From contig CALXQW010000003.1 of assembly GCA_944390805.1 (NCBI GenBank), positions 27,797 through 91,796 of the forward strand: 64,000 nt of DNA, read 5' to 3'. Under the pieces are notes generated by a model. That model was given only the letters and a program-made list of their open reading frames with translations, did not search any database and was not told the DNA's origin. The stretch comes from an uncultured Opitutales bacterium. GTDB lineage: Bacteria; Verrucomicrobiota; Verrucomicrobiia; Opitutales; Intestinicryptomonadaceae. Below are positions 36,552 to 44,725 of this stretch, in pieces. Position numbers and translations under genes: made by a program. Each line of letters starts with the position of its first letter. Within the stretch, counting starts at the first letter, position 1.

Positions 36552-36587
36552 ATACTCTATGGATTATTTCCATAGGGTATGTTTTTT
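36552..36587 (+). terminator. Terminator of yicC
   Basis: ATACTCTATGG (36552-36562) pairs with CCATAGGGTAT (36570-36580) with one wobble, followed by six T. Confidence 0.8.
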
Positions 36588-36896
36588 ATGAATGTGAATT
36601 TCTCTAACAAGTAGTTTATATTGATTTTATAGGTGCTATTTTTTTATTAAATATATGATATAAAAATTGTTGTATTTGATTGTTTTTTTGTAGGCGCACA
36701 ACAGTACAAAACAATGTGCTAATATTCTTAATGTACACGTGTATAAATGAGGTAGCTTATAATTTCTTCCTATTTGTTTCTCTCAGGCTAAAAGTTGACA
36801 AACAAGTTTGATATATACGCTGCCAAAATGCTTTTTTATTGGTATTATTTGAAAAACGTTGACGAATGGAACAATGAACTTATCATTATTCTTATT
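36588..36896. other. AT-rich upstream region of the sugar-transporter operon
   Basis: About 310 bases without a gene. It contains the perfect palindrome TACACGTGTA (36734-36743), a candidate operator. TTGACG (36859-36864), a 16-base spacer and TATCAT (36881-36886) look like a promoter ending about 10 bases before the transporter ATG. An in-frame TTG at 36795 could extend the protein by 34 residues, but homologues start at the later Met. Confidence 0.5.
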
Positions 36897-37910
36897 ATGA
36901 TTACCGTAACATCCTATTCTGTGGCTGTTGTAATGTGTGTCATTACAATGATATGCTGGGGGTCTTGGGCTAACACCCAAAAATTGGCAAGCAAAGGCTG
37001 GGGATTTCAGCTTTTCTATTGGGACTATTCATTGGGAATACTCTTATTTACTTTGCTGCTCGGTCTTACTATGGGGTCTATAGGAGACACCGGAAGGGGA
37101 TTTATTGCGGATATAGCCCAGGCAAATTGGGAGCCAGTGAAATCTGCCTTGTTGGGCGGAATTATATTTAATCTTTCAAACATACTTTTGGTTGTGGCCA
37201 TAGACATAGCAGGAATGGCTGTTGCATTCCCTGTTGGAGTTGGCCTGGCTCTGGTATTGGGCGTAATAACAACATATATGGAAAAGCCTGAAGGCAATGT
37301 TGCAATGCTCGCAACAGGCGTGGCTCTTGTTGTTCTAGCTATAATTGTAGATGCTCTGGCGTACAAAAAATTGGGTGGAGCAAAAAAATCTGCAACCCCG
37401 ATAAAGGGAATAATTGTGTCGATAGTGGCTGGCTGCCTTATGGGATTTTTCTTCAGCTATGTTGTTGCCGCAATGGGAAGCATAGACAAAGCAACAGGAG
37501 TTGTAGAGGCAGGAAAGCTTACCCCTTATACAGCAACCTTCTTTTTTGCTCTGGGCATATTCATTTCTAACTTTGTATTCAATGTGTGGATGATGCTAAA
37601 GCCGCTTTCTGGTTCTCCTGTGGGGCTGACAGATTATTTCACAAAAGGAAATCTGAAACTGCATCTGATAGGTATGCTCGGCGGCGCAATATGGTGCTGC
37701 GGAACAAGCTTCAGCTTTATCGCTTCCGACGCTGCTGGACCGGCACTCTCCTACGGCCTGGGGCAGGGAGCCACTATGGTCTCGGCGCTGTGGGGCGTAT
37801 TTGTTTGGAAAGAGTTTAAGGGCGCGCCAAAAGGTACGGGCATATATATAGCGGTTATGTTTGTTCTGTTTATATCGGGATTGTCTGTATTGGTATGTTC
37901 CAAACTCTAA
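36897..37910 (+). CDS. GRP-family sugar transporter (RhaT/GlcU superfamily)
   Basis: About 337 residues with ten hydrophobic helices in the drug/metabolite transporter fold. The opening SYSVAVVMCVITMICWGSW and the segment GFQLFYWDYSLGILL fit the glucose/ribose porter group (GRP family); paired Gly-rich helices (FPVGVGLALVLGV) recur in the second half. It imports a monosaccharide, likely with H+ or Na+. The ribokinase gene begins 24 bases downstream, so ribose or a related pentose is the best guess. The predicted promoter would give a very short or absent leader. Confidence 0.85.
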   Translation: MITVTSYSVAVVMCVITMICWGSWANTQKLASKGWGFQLFYWDYSLGILLFTLLLGLTMGSIGDTGRGFIADIAQANWEPVKSALLGGIIFNLSNILLVVAIDIAGMAVAFPVGVGLALVLGVITTYMEKPEGNVAMLATGVALVVLAIIVDALAYKKLGGAKKSATPIKGIIVSIVAGCLMGFFFSYVVAAMGSIDKATGVVEAGKLTPYTATFFFALGIFISNFVFNVWMMLKPLSGSPVGLTDYFTKGNLKLHLIGMLGGAIWCCGTSFSFIASDAAGPALSYGLGQGATMVSALWGVFVWKEFKGAPKGTGIYIAVMFVLFISGLSVLVCSKL

Positions 37911-37934
37911 GAGTGGATTGTTATAGATGATATT

Positions 37935-38906
37935 ATGAAGTCTGTCGTTTCAAAAAGCGCCAAGAGAAAAACTTCGACTAAAGCCGGTGTCAAATCTGGC
38001 AAAGGTATTCTTGTTGTTGGCAGCATGAATGTGGATATGGTTGTAAAGACAGCGCGTATTCCGAAGCCCGGCGAGACTCTTCTTGGGGGAGTTTTCAACC
38101 AGTTCCATGGAGGAAAAGGTGCAAATCAGGCGTTTTCGGCTTCTATGCTTTGCAGGGAAACCTTCATGTGCGCCGGAGTTGGGGACGATTCTCTCGGTAG
38201 GGATTATCTTGAATACTTCAAAAAGCAGAAGATAAATATATCTCTTGTCAGAAAATTCAAGGGTGCCCACACAGGTGTTGCGGTAATCATGGTTGGAGGA
38301 AAGGGTGAAAACTCTATAAGCGTGGCTCCTGGGGCAAATATGATGCTTACTCCTGAGCATATGAAGGCTTTGGATTTCTCAAAATTCTCCTTTGCCGTAT
38401 TCCAGCTTGAGACGCCGTCGGATACCGTAATGGAGGGCTTGAAGAGGGCAAAAGAGGCGGGGTGCTCAACTGCTCTTACGCCGGCGCCGGCGCGCCTGTT
38501 GCCATCGGAAATTCTGCCGTTTATAGATTATATAGTTCCGAATGAGCACGAGGTTCTCCTGCTCCAAAAAGGTTATAAGGACTTTGAAAAGGCAGCAAAG
38601 AATCTTGTGAAAAAGGGTGTAGGACATGTCATCGTAACGCTCGGGAGCAAAGGCTGTATGGTTGTGGATTCGTCCGGGCAGAAGCGCTATGGTGTTTACA
38701 ATGTAAAACCTGTTGACACGGTAGGTGCGGGAGATTGCTTTACAGGTTCTCTTGCCGCAGGTCTTAAGCTTTATGGAGGAGATATCGAAAAGGCTGTTAT
38801 GCTGGCAACTGCCGCAGCGAGCTTGTCTGTTACACGAATGGGTGCGCAGAGCGCAAGACCGCTTGCTGATGTGAAAAAATTCATGGCGGCGAACAAGATA
38901 TCTTAA
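37935..38906 (+). CDS. rbsK: Ribokinase
   Basis: 323 residues, PfkB family. It phosphorylates ribose at O5 using ATP. Motifs: VVGSMNVDMVV, HGGKGANQA (58-66) and the anion-hole/catalytic motif DTVGAGDCFTG with Asp267. It has a Lys/Ser-rich N-terminal extension of about 22 residues that ordinary ribokinases lack. It is co-transcribed with the sugar transporter and ended by a strong terminator. Another PfkB substrate cannot be excluded, though the NxDxV and GGKGAN features favour ribose. Confidence 0.92.
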   Translation: MKSVVSKSAKRKTSTKAGVKSGKGILVVGSMNVDMVVKTARIPKPGETLLGGVFNQFHGGKGANQAFSASMLCRETFMCAGVGDDSLGRDYLEYFKKQKINISLVRKFKGAHTGVAVIMVGGKGENSISVAPGANMMLTPEHMKALDFSKFSFAVFQLETPSDTVMEGLKRAKEAGCSTALTPAPARLLPSEILPFIDYIVPNEHEVLLLQKGYKDFEKAAKNLVKKGVGHVIVTLGSKGCMVVDSSGQKRYGVYNVKPVDTVGAGDCFTGSLAAGLKLYGGDIEKAVMLATAAASLSVTRMGAQSARPLADVKKFMAANKIS

Positions 38907-38927
38907 GGTTTTTTTGTAAAAAATAAG

Positions 38928-38961
38928 AGTCCGGCTGTTTTCTCCAGCGCCGGACTTTTTT
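38928..38961 (+). terminator. Terminator of the transporter-ribokinase operon
   Basis: AGTCCGGC (38928-38935) pairs with GCCGGACT (38949-38956), then TTTTT. Confidence 0.9.
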
Positions 38962-39049
38962 ATTCTCCACAAGAAATCTAACCTCAAACAATCTCAATAT
39001 AAAATAAAAATTGACTGTATTGCCGGGCTGGCGATATGATTTAAAAATT

Positions 39050-40087
39050 ATGAGGAAAATAATTGTTATTCTTGCATTATCGTTGTTAACGCTCTGCTTA
39101 AATGCGCAGAAAGACCCGTTCTGCGGCTTTTATAAAGGAGAGGCTTCTTCGGCGAAAGATGGCGCCAGGCTATCTTATCCGCTCGATGGCATGCCAGATG
39201 TTTACGCTGAAGTTTACCGCTTGGGAGATGAATACAGGCTTAGGATAAAATCCGCACCGTTTTCCCGTTCGGAAATTCATGCAGAGGCCTGCGGTCTGAA
39301 GGCTGAAAATGGGGAGATAGTTTTTGAAAATGCCGGTGATAAGAAACTTTCCGGTAAAATAACTCCAGAGGCGATAGATGTTACATTTAACTCGCGCGGA
39401 GACAAGCCGGCAAAAGCATCATTCAAGCGCTGGGATTTTAAATCTCCAACGTTAGGCGCGGTGCCTCCGGCAGGTGCGATAATTCTCTTCGATGGTAAAG
39501 ACACGTCAAAATGGGCTCTTGCCGATGGCACTGCATGCCCGTGGGAGGTAAAAGACGGAGCCATGACTGTTAATACCTCTTTGAAGGCGGAAAACGGCAA
39601 GCGCAAGTCTTCCACAATCTTTTCAAAGGATTCCTTCAATGCTGTAAGGTTGCACCTTGAATTTAAGATTCCTGCTATGTACGATAAGGAAGCCCAGGCG
39701 AGAGCCAACTCCGGAGTATTCTTTGGTCCTTACGAAATACAGGTTCTGGATTCATTCGGTTCTAACGGCGAATGGGGAGACTGCGGATCGGTTTACAGGA
39801 TGTATCCTCCGCAATTTGTGGCAAGTCTTGAGCCTGAAGCATGGCAGACCTATGATATAGAGTTTCATCCGGCAAAGTTCCACAACGGAGTTCTTACCGA
39901 GTATCCAACTATTACAGTGCGCCTTAACGGAGTTATAGTTCAGAACGCCTCCAAGATATTTTACGGAACGCATCTTTCACCAAGAAAAGCATCCGGATTT
40001 GAGCATTCTCAGCTACCATGGAAGCTGTCTTTGCAAGATCATACCAATCCGGTCTCGTTTAGAAACATCTGGATTGAGACTCTTTAA
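39050..40087 (+). CDS. Secreted DUF1080 (3-keto-disaccharide hydrolase-like) protein
   Basis: About 345 residues from the ATG giving MRKIIVILALSLLTLCLNAQ, a Sec signal peptide. Residues 20-135 form a small beta-rich domain of unknown role; from about 140 the DUF1080 lectin-like fold starts (AIILFDGKDTSKWALADG), with ANSGVFFGPYEIQVLDS and the C-terminal SFRNIWIETL. DUF1080 members include hydrolases of 3-keto-glycosides made by exported Gfo/Idh/MocA enzymes; one of those lies about 8 kb upstream. Substrate is inferred only. Confidence 0.88.
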   Translation: MRKIIVILALSLLTLCLNAQKDPFCGFYKGEASSAKDGARLSYPLDGMPDVYAEVYRLGDEYRLRIKSAPFSRSEIHAEACGLKAENGEIVFENAGDKKLSGKITPEAIDVTFNSRGDKPAKASFKRWDFKSPTLGAVPPAGAIILFDGKDTSKWALADGTACPWEVKDGAMTVNTSLKAENGKRKSSTIFSKDSFNAVRLHLEFKIPAMYDKEAQARANSGVFFGPYEIQVLDSFGSNGEWGDCGSVYRMYPPQFVASLEPEAWQTYDIEFHPAKFHNGVLTEYPTITVRLNGVIVQNASKIFYGTHLSPRKASGFEHSQLPWKLSLQDHTNPVSFRNIWIETL

Positions 40088-40100
40088 TATTTTTGCTCAA

Positions 40101-40129
40101 AGCGTGTCGGAAGTCCGGCACGCTTTTTT
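40101..40129 (+). terminator. Terminator of the DUF1080 gene
   Basis: AGCGTGTCGG (40101-40110) pairs with CCGGCACGCT (40115-40124) with one wobble and a four-base loop, then T residues. Confidence 0.85.
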
Positions 40130-40229
40130 ATTGGGATTTTTAAGAAACAATTCTTAAAGGAAGTTGAATCAGGACAGAGGGGATTTAGTTAAAAGGTAAA
40201 TTCCATATGCATCAGGTAAAGGAGTTTTT

Positions 40230-41069
40230 ATGAAAACGCTAAAATTATTGGCGGCATTAAGCCTACCGTTTGCTGCCCTCAACGGAGTTTTGGCATTTGA
40301 CATTGTGGCGCATAGGGGAGAGAACTCTCAGGCTCCAATGAATAGCCTTGAGGCTTTTGCTCTTGCGTGGAAAAACGGCGCAAAATATGTGGAGGCTGAC
40401 TTCTACTTTACGGATTCTTCGCAGATAGTCTGCGCGCATTGCCGCTCAACCTTAAAGGAGCTCTCCGGAATAGACTGCGATATAGAAAAGCTATCTCCAG
40501 AACAGGTTAGCTCTGCAAATCTTGCCTCAGGAAAGTGGAGTGCTAAATACGGTAAAGTTGCATTGCCGCTTATGTCCGATGTTTTTAAAGCCGTGCCTAC
40601 GGGAGGAGTTATCGTAGTTGAAATAAAAAACTTCAGCCCTAAATTTGCAGAAGAAATAGAGCGTTTGCGCAAGCAATGCGGATTAAAGAAAAGCCAGATT
40701 GTTGTAATATCCTTCAATAAAAATGCCCTTGCGGATTTTACCTCAAAGTGTTCGGGCTACCAAGTTTACCTGCTGCATGCTCTAAAAAATGAAAACGGGA
40801 TTTTAAAACCGACGGCGGAAGAATTGATTGCCGCGGCGCGCAAGGTCGGCGCGAATGGAGTTGATCTGGGCGGAACCAAAAATATAGACGCTTCTTATGT
40901 TGAAAAGATAAAAAAAGCCGGCCTAAAGTTTTGGGTATGGACTGTAAACGACTTTAAAGAAGCTCTTCGCCTTATATCAATTGGCGTTGACGGCATAACT
41001 ACGGATAAATCCGCCGAGTTTATAAATTTGCTTAAAACTGAGAATAATCCGGCTGGGTCCTCTAAATGA
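40230..41069 (+). CDS. Secreted glycerophosphodiester phosphodiesterase
   Basis: 279 residues with a signal peptide ending VLA before FDI. GDPD TIM-barrel motifs: DIVAHRGENS (His28, Arg29), KYVEADFYFT (Glu55, Asp57) and VCAHCRST (His70), the metal/catalytic set; later VVEIKN and a C-terminal FWVWTVNDF with GVDGITTDK. It hydrolyses glycerophosphodiesters from phospholipid head groups to glycerol-3-phosphate and an alcohol in the periplasm. It has a good ribosome site (AAAGGAG). Confidence 0.92.
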   Translation: MKTLKLLAALSLPFAALNGVLAFDIVAHRGENSQAPMNSLEAFALAWKNGAKYVEADFYFTDSSQIVCAHCRSTLKELSGIDCDIEKLSPEQVSSANLASGKWSAKYGKVALPLMSDVFKAVPTGGVIVVEIKNFSPKFAEEIERLRKQCGLKKSQIVVISFNKNALADFTSKCSGYQVYLLHALKNENGILKPTAEELIAAARKVGANGVDLGGTKNIDASYVEKIKKAGLKFWVWTVNDFKEALRLISIGVDGITTDKSAEFINLLKTENNPAGSSK

Positions 41070-41189
41070 GTGTCTTGCATTTTCTCGGAAGAGCTCTGTA
41101 TTCATATCCTTGATAAAGCTGCTATGGAGCTTCGATAGTATTTGTTTTGCAAATGCAATCTTTGATAGGCGCAGTAAAGTTTCCCTTGG

Positions 41190-42635
41190 CTATCTGTATA
41201 TGCCACGCTGGGGTTGTTCAAAAGATGAATGGAATATTTCTCCCTTTGGTGCGTCGTTTCGTTCAAAACCCGCATGGTTAAAAATCTCGCCAAGAGCGGC
41301 CAACAGATTTGCCGAGGAAGGATTCCTCCTTGCTGAATCAAATGCTGAAAGCGCGGCTGACATACAAGGCAGGGGTATCCCCCATGAGACGGAATACGCA
41401 ACAGCCCTCCTAAGAGAGGCTATATTGCAAAGAGAATCATTTTTTATCCCCTCTTCAAACAAGGGCGTTTCCAAATCCGAGTTTTCCGCATAAGCTTTGG
41501 CTACAGATTCTAATAGCGCTGATTTTATAGGCATAGACGCATTCCAGAGGTCGACACATTGCGCACAGTTTACACCCCACGCATGGTGCGCGCTAGAACT
41601 TCTTAACACAGATATACACTGGGAAAGCGCTATTGCGCGCGCAGCCATAAGTGCATGCTTAACATCGTCCTCATCGGGTATCCTGCATATTTGCCTTCCG
41701 GAATTTTCTGGTGTGTATGCCTTGGATAGTCTTTCTCTGCGACCTTTTAATGACGAGGCTCCAGCAGAGAAAAAAGAACTCGAAAGAGTGTCGAAAGGCA
41801 TATTCTCATATACCGCCTCAAGCAGAGCAAACATTCCAGCATTCTTTTGCATTGGAATATCTCTTATCTTCTCTGCTAAGGATATTCCAGAGGCGTCCTT
41901 AAAATGTAAAATCTTCGCGGCGGCGGAGAGCATTGAACTATTGGACTTGTCGCTCCAAGCATCAAATATTTCGGCGGCATCTTGCATTTTAAGCCCGCAG
42001 GCACCTATTAGAAGGTCGTAAGCCTCGCATGCAAGTTGTGCTTCTATTGTCTCTATGGCTGAAGATAAATTTTTGGCAAAAATTGCCGAGGCGCCGTCGC
42101 CAATTCTGCCGCATTCGGTAAAAATTCCAGCGCCTTTCAGCCTGAAGAATATGTCGCTGCATGCATCCCATGCACTCTTAGATCCGCCAAAAAAGGCTGA
42201 TACGCCTTGTTTCCTGGCTTCGCGCGGATCTTTTGAAAATGCCGCAGATGCATATATGCATGGAAACAATTCGGAACTCTTGAACCGCTTTTGGCCCTCA
42301 GCAACACTGGAACAAGAGCAGTCTATAATCATATCTCCGTTTTCAAGTCCAGCGGCTATATCTGCAAGCAGCTTAAAGCTTTCAGCAAAAGGCTTTCCTC
42401 CAGCAAATATAATTCTGGGCTTTCTTATGCGCTTTACAAATTCAGAAACATCATTTGCCTCAGAGAAGTTTATTGAAGACATATCTTCTCTTGTAGGCAT
42501 AACTGCAGGGTGCTGGCTGGAATCAGATATGGATAACGAGCATACAGAAAGCCCTGATGAAATCATTCCAAGCCTTAAATTCTCCCCGGCCGCTCCGGGA
42601 AAAGCCATTCCAATATCGCAAGACGTATTGCCCAT
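41190..42635 (-). CDS. Degenerate 6-phosphogluconate dehydrogenase homologue
   Basis: 481 residues, full 6PGDH length. The backbone is recognisable: an N-terminal CDIGMAFPGAAGENL (Rossmann loop with two extra residues), EAQLACEAYDLL in the middle, IPLPCMSAALSAFDSARR and a C-terminal EIFH. Active-site residues are mixed. Lys188 and Glu195 match the catalytic Lys and Glu, and a late Arg and His remain, but the His-Asn of KMVHNG is Ser191-Ser192, the substrate loop SGGEEGA reads SKDPREA, and GPSxMPGG reads GVSAFFGG. It may have a new substrate, a regulatory role, or little activity. Convergent with the GDPD gene; no operon partner. Confidence 0.85.
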   Translation of the reverse strand: MGNTSCDIGMAFPGAAGENLRLGMISSGLSVCSLSISDSSQHPAVMPTREDMSSINFSEANDVSEFVKRIRKPRIIFAGGKPFAESFKLLADIAAGLENGDMIIDCSCSSVAEGQKRFKSSELFPCIYASAAFSKDPREARKQGVSAFFGGSKSAWDACSDIFFRLKGAGIFTECGRIGDGASAIFAKNLSSAIETIEAQLACEAYDLLIGACGLKMQDAAEIFDAWSDKSNSSMLSAAAKILHFKDASGISLAEKIRDIPMQKNAGMFALLEAVYENMPFDTLSSSFFSAGASSLKGRRERLSKAYTPENSGRQICRIPDEDDVKHALMAARAIALSQCISVLRSSSAHHAWGVNCAQCVDLWNASMPIKSALLESVAKAYAENSDLETPLFEEGIKNDSLCNIASLRRAVAYSVSWGIPLPCMSAALSAFDSARRNPSSANLLAALGEIFNHAGFERNDAPKGEIFHSSFEQPQRGIYR

Positions 42636-42822
42636 ATTTTTTATTATGCGAATTATTTTATTAAATTAACCTCTCGTCAAATTCTAAAATATCATATTTA
42701 TCATATATTGAATAGTTGACTTTCAAAATATTAAAAAGCTTGCCGTATTTGCCGCCGGAAATTTAAAATCTAAAATTATGTTTTGGGCGGTGTTTTTGAA
42801 TGTTTGAAGATATATACTTGCA

Positions 42823-43446
42823 ATGTGTAAAATCTATAACTTGAAGAAGAATTTTTCTATATGTATGCGCACAATATTAGGTTGCGTGTTTGTGTGCTTG
42901 TCCTTTTCGGGAGGTGCGTTTATCTGTTGCAATGAAGCTTTTGCCCAGAGCGATTCTGGAATTGTAGGCAAACCGTCGGCGGTAAGAAATCTTGTGTCGG
43001 CGAGAAAGAAAACGTCGGACAAGCTCAAACTTACAAGTGTTGCCATGCTCGACGGGCAGTGGCATTTTGCCGTATTGGATGGAGCAACCGGTAAAACCCA
43101 TTGGGTGAGGCTCGGCGTGCCAAGACCATACGGCGGAGTCAGTGTGGACGCGTATAATCCGGATACAAACACAGCTCTGGTTTCCTCGGAATACGGAAAG
43201 TTTATAGTGGTTATGAAAGAGCCATCGGCAGACGGGGATATAGAGCAGAAAGTTATATCGGCAGATACAGATGTAAACTTGGTAAAGGATCAAATGCAGC
43301 AGGCCATAGATGAGTATTCTGGCAAGAAAACTGCTTCAACTAAAGCGGATGTGTTGAAACTTATAAAACCCAAGAAGAAAAACGACGAAAATAAATCGCG
43401 CAAGAGAAACAAAGCTGCTTCTTCGCAGAAAAACAAGTCTGAATAG
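42823..43446 (+). CDS. Secreted basic-tailed protein of unknown function
   Basis: 207 residues. A signal peptide spans the hydrophobic core FVCLSFSGGAFICC, with cleavage near AFA|QSD; the start may be this ATG or the one 14 codons later (MRTILGCVF). The mature part has a compact beta-rich region (VAMLDGQWHFAVLDGATGKT, then WVRLGVPRPYGG) of about 75 residues, then a Lys/Asn/Ser-rich tail (KPKKKNDENKSRKRNK). I do not recognise the family. Its neighbours give no operon clue. Confidence 0.65.
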   Translation: MCKIYNLKKNFSICMRTILGCVFVCLSFSGGAFICCNEAFAQSDSGIVGKPSAVRNLVSARKKTSDKLKLTSVAMLDGQWHFAVLDGATGKTHWVRLGVPRPYGGVSVDAYNPDTNTALVSSEYGKFIVVMKEPSADGDIEQKVISADTDVNLVKDQMQQAIDEYSGKKTASTKADVLKLIKPKKKNDENKSRKRNKAASSQKNKSE

Positions 43447-43502
43447 ATTCTCAAATTTTCAATAAATAAAAAATAAATTACAGTTACATAAGGAAAAAAT
43501 AT

Positions 43503-44672
43503 ATGAATACAAAAAGAGATTTCTTAAAGAAAATAGGATTTGCTGGAGGAATGGGGATGTTGGCGTCTGCGGTGTCTATGGCAGATGAGCAAAGCTCCTT
43601 GGGGAAAAATAATGCACATGATAACTCGGACTTTTTCAATGTTAAAGACTTCGGCGCTAAGGGCGACGCTAAACATTCCGATTCCGCCGCAATACAAAAG
43701 GCTGTAGATGCTGCCGCAAAAGTAGGCGGTGTTGTGTATTTCCCGTCTGGAACATATTTGTGCTCAAATATAAAAGCCTATACAGGGATAAGTTTTGTTG
43801 CCGAACCCAGATGGGGATACCACTCAAGAGCCGGAGCTATACTGAAGCTTGAATCGGAAGACGCCGATTGCGTTTTAGATGTGTCGAATACATACGGGCT
43901 TCATGTAAAAGGTTTATTCCTTGTAGGGATTTCTTCGGCAAAAAAGCCAATACACGGCATATATATGAACAATCAGAAAGTATCGCCAAGAGAGGATTGC
44001 ATAGCCATAGACGACTGTAAAATAGAAGGATTCTCCGGGCATGGCGTCTATCTTAAGAATGTTTGGCTATTCATAATTAGGCGCAACTTGATGCAGAAAA
44101 ATAAGCTTTGTGGGGTTATGTTGCGCGGTTGGGACGGATTTGTAATGGATAATCAGTTCTCCGCAAACGGAGAGTGTGGATTTGGTTCCGAAGGTAGGCT
44201 TGGTACTATCAAATTTACCGCAAATAGGGTAGAGTGGAATAGAAAGGACGGTTTTGGATTCTGTGCGGGAAGCACTCTAAATGTTACCGGAAATTGTTTC
44301 GATAGAAACTGGGGTGCAGCAATAAATGCTTTCGATATTAAAACTATGACAATTAGTGGAAATATCTTTAGGCGGAACGGGAAGAATGAGGACGCCATGG
44401 AAAATGAAAAGTCTTGCCATCTAAAGATAAATAATTGCAGAGGCCTTACCATCATGGCAAATGCCTCATGCGCCGGACAGGACGACAGAAATAGGGGCAA
44501 ATTTACTCCGCAAATTGGCTTTATACTTGAAAACCTCTCATGTGCGGTAGTTATGGGCAATACTTTCTATGAAGGATATACCGAAAAGATGATTGTGGAA
44601 TCGGGAAATTCTGAAGATTGTATTATAAAGGACAATATAGGTACTGCTTTTGCTTTTAATAAAAATAAATAA
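43503..44672 (+). CDS. Secreted right-handed beta-helix protein (pectate-lyase-3/GH28-like)
   Basis: 389 residues. N-terminal NTKRDFLKKIGFAGGMG is a Tat-like/Sec signal. VKDFGAKGDAKHSDSAAIQKAVDAA is the typical opening of pectate_lyase_3 and polygalacturonase-like proteins, followed by about ten beta-helix coils with repeated N-x-F / N-R-V-E-W-N-type turns. Acidic catalytic residues of GH28 (NTD, DD, GHG) are not clearly seen apart from a GHG in EGFSGHGVYL, so it may be a lyase, an epimerase or a binding protein. It has an AAGGA ribosome site and precedes GH20 and the PEP-CTERM protein. Confidence 0.85.
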   Translation: MNTKRDFLKKIGFAGGMGMLASAVSMADEQSSLGKNNAHDNSDFFNVKDFGAKGDAKHSDSAAIQKAVDAAAKVGGVVYFPSGTYLCSNIKAYTGISFVAEPRWGYHSRAGAILKLESEDADCVLDVSNTYGLHVKGLFLVGISSAKKPIHGIYMNNQKVSPREDCIAIDDCKIEGFSGHGVYLKNVWLFIIRRNLMQKNKLCGVMLRGWDGFVMDNQFSANGECGFGSEGRLGTIKFTANRVEWNRKDGFGFCAGSTLNVTGNCFDRNWGAAINAFDIKTMTISGNIFRRNGKNEDAMENEKSCHLKINNCRGLTIMANASCAGQDDRNRGKFTPQIGFILENLSCAVVMGNTFYEGYTEKMIVESGNSEDCIIKDNIGTAFAFNKNK

Positions 44673-44725
44673 TGTAATCTATTTTTTAACTTGAGCCTTA
44701 GATATAAATAAAAAGATATGCTCTT

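Noticed and set aside
41497..42669. Two long plus-strand ORFs (174 and 204 codons) opposite the 6PGDH homologue
   Set aside because: The minus strand shows 6PGDH homology over its full length; the plus-strand products have no signal peptide, no motif and no ribosome site.
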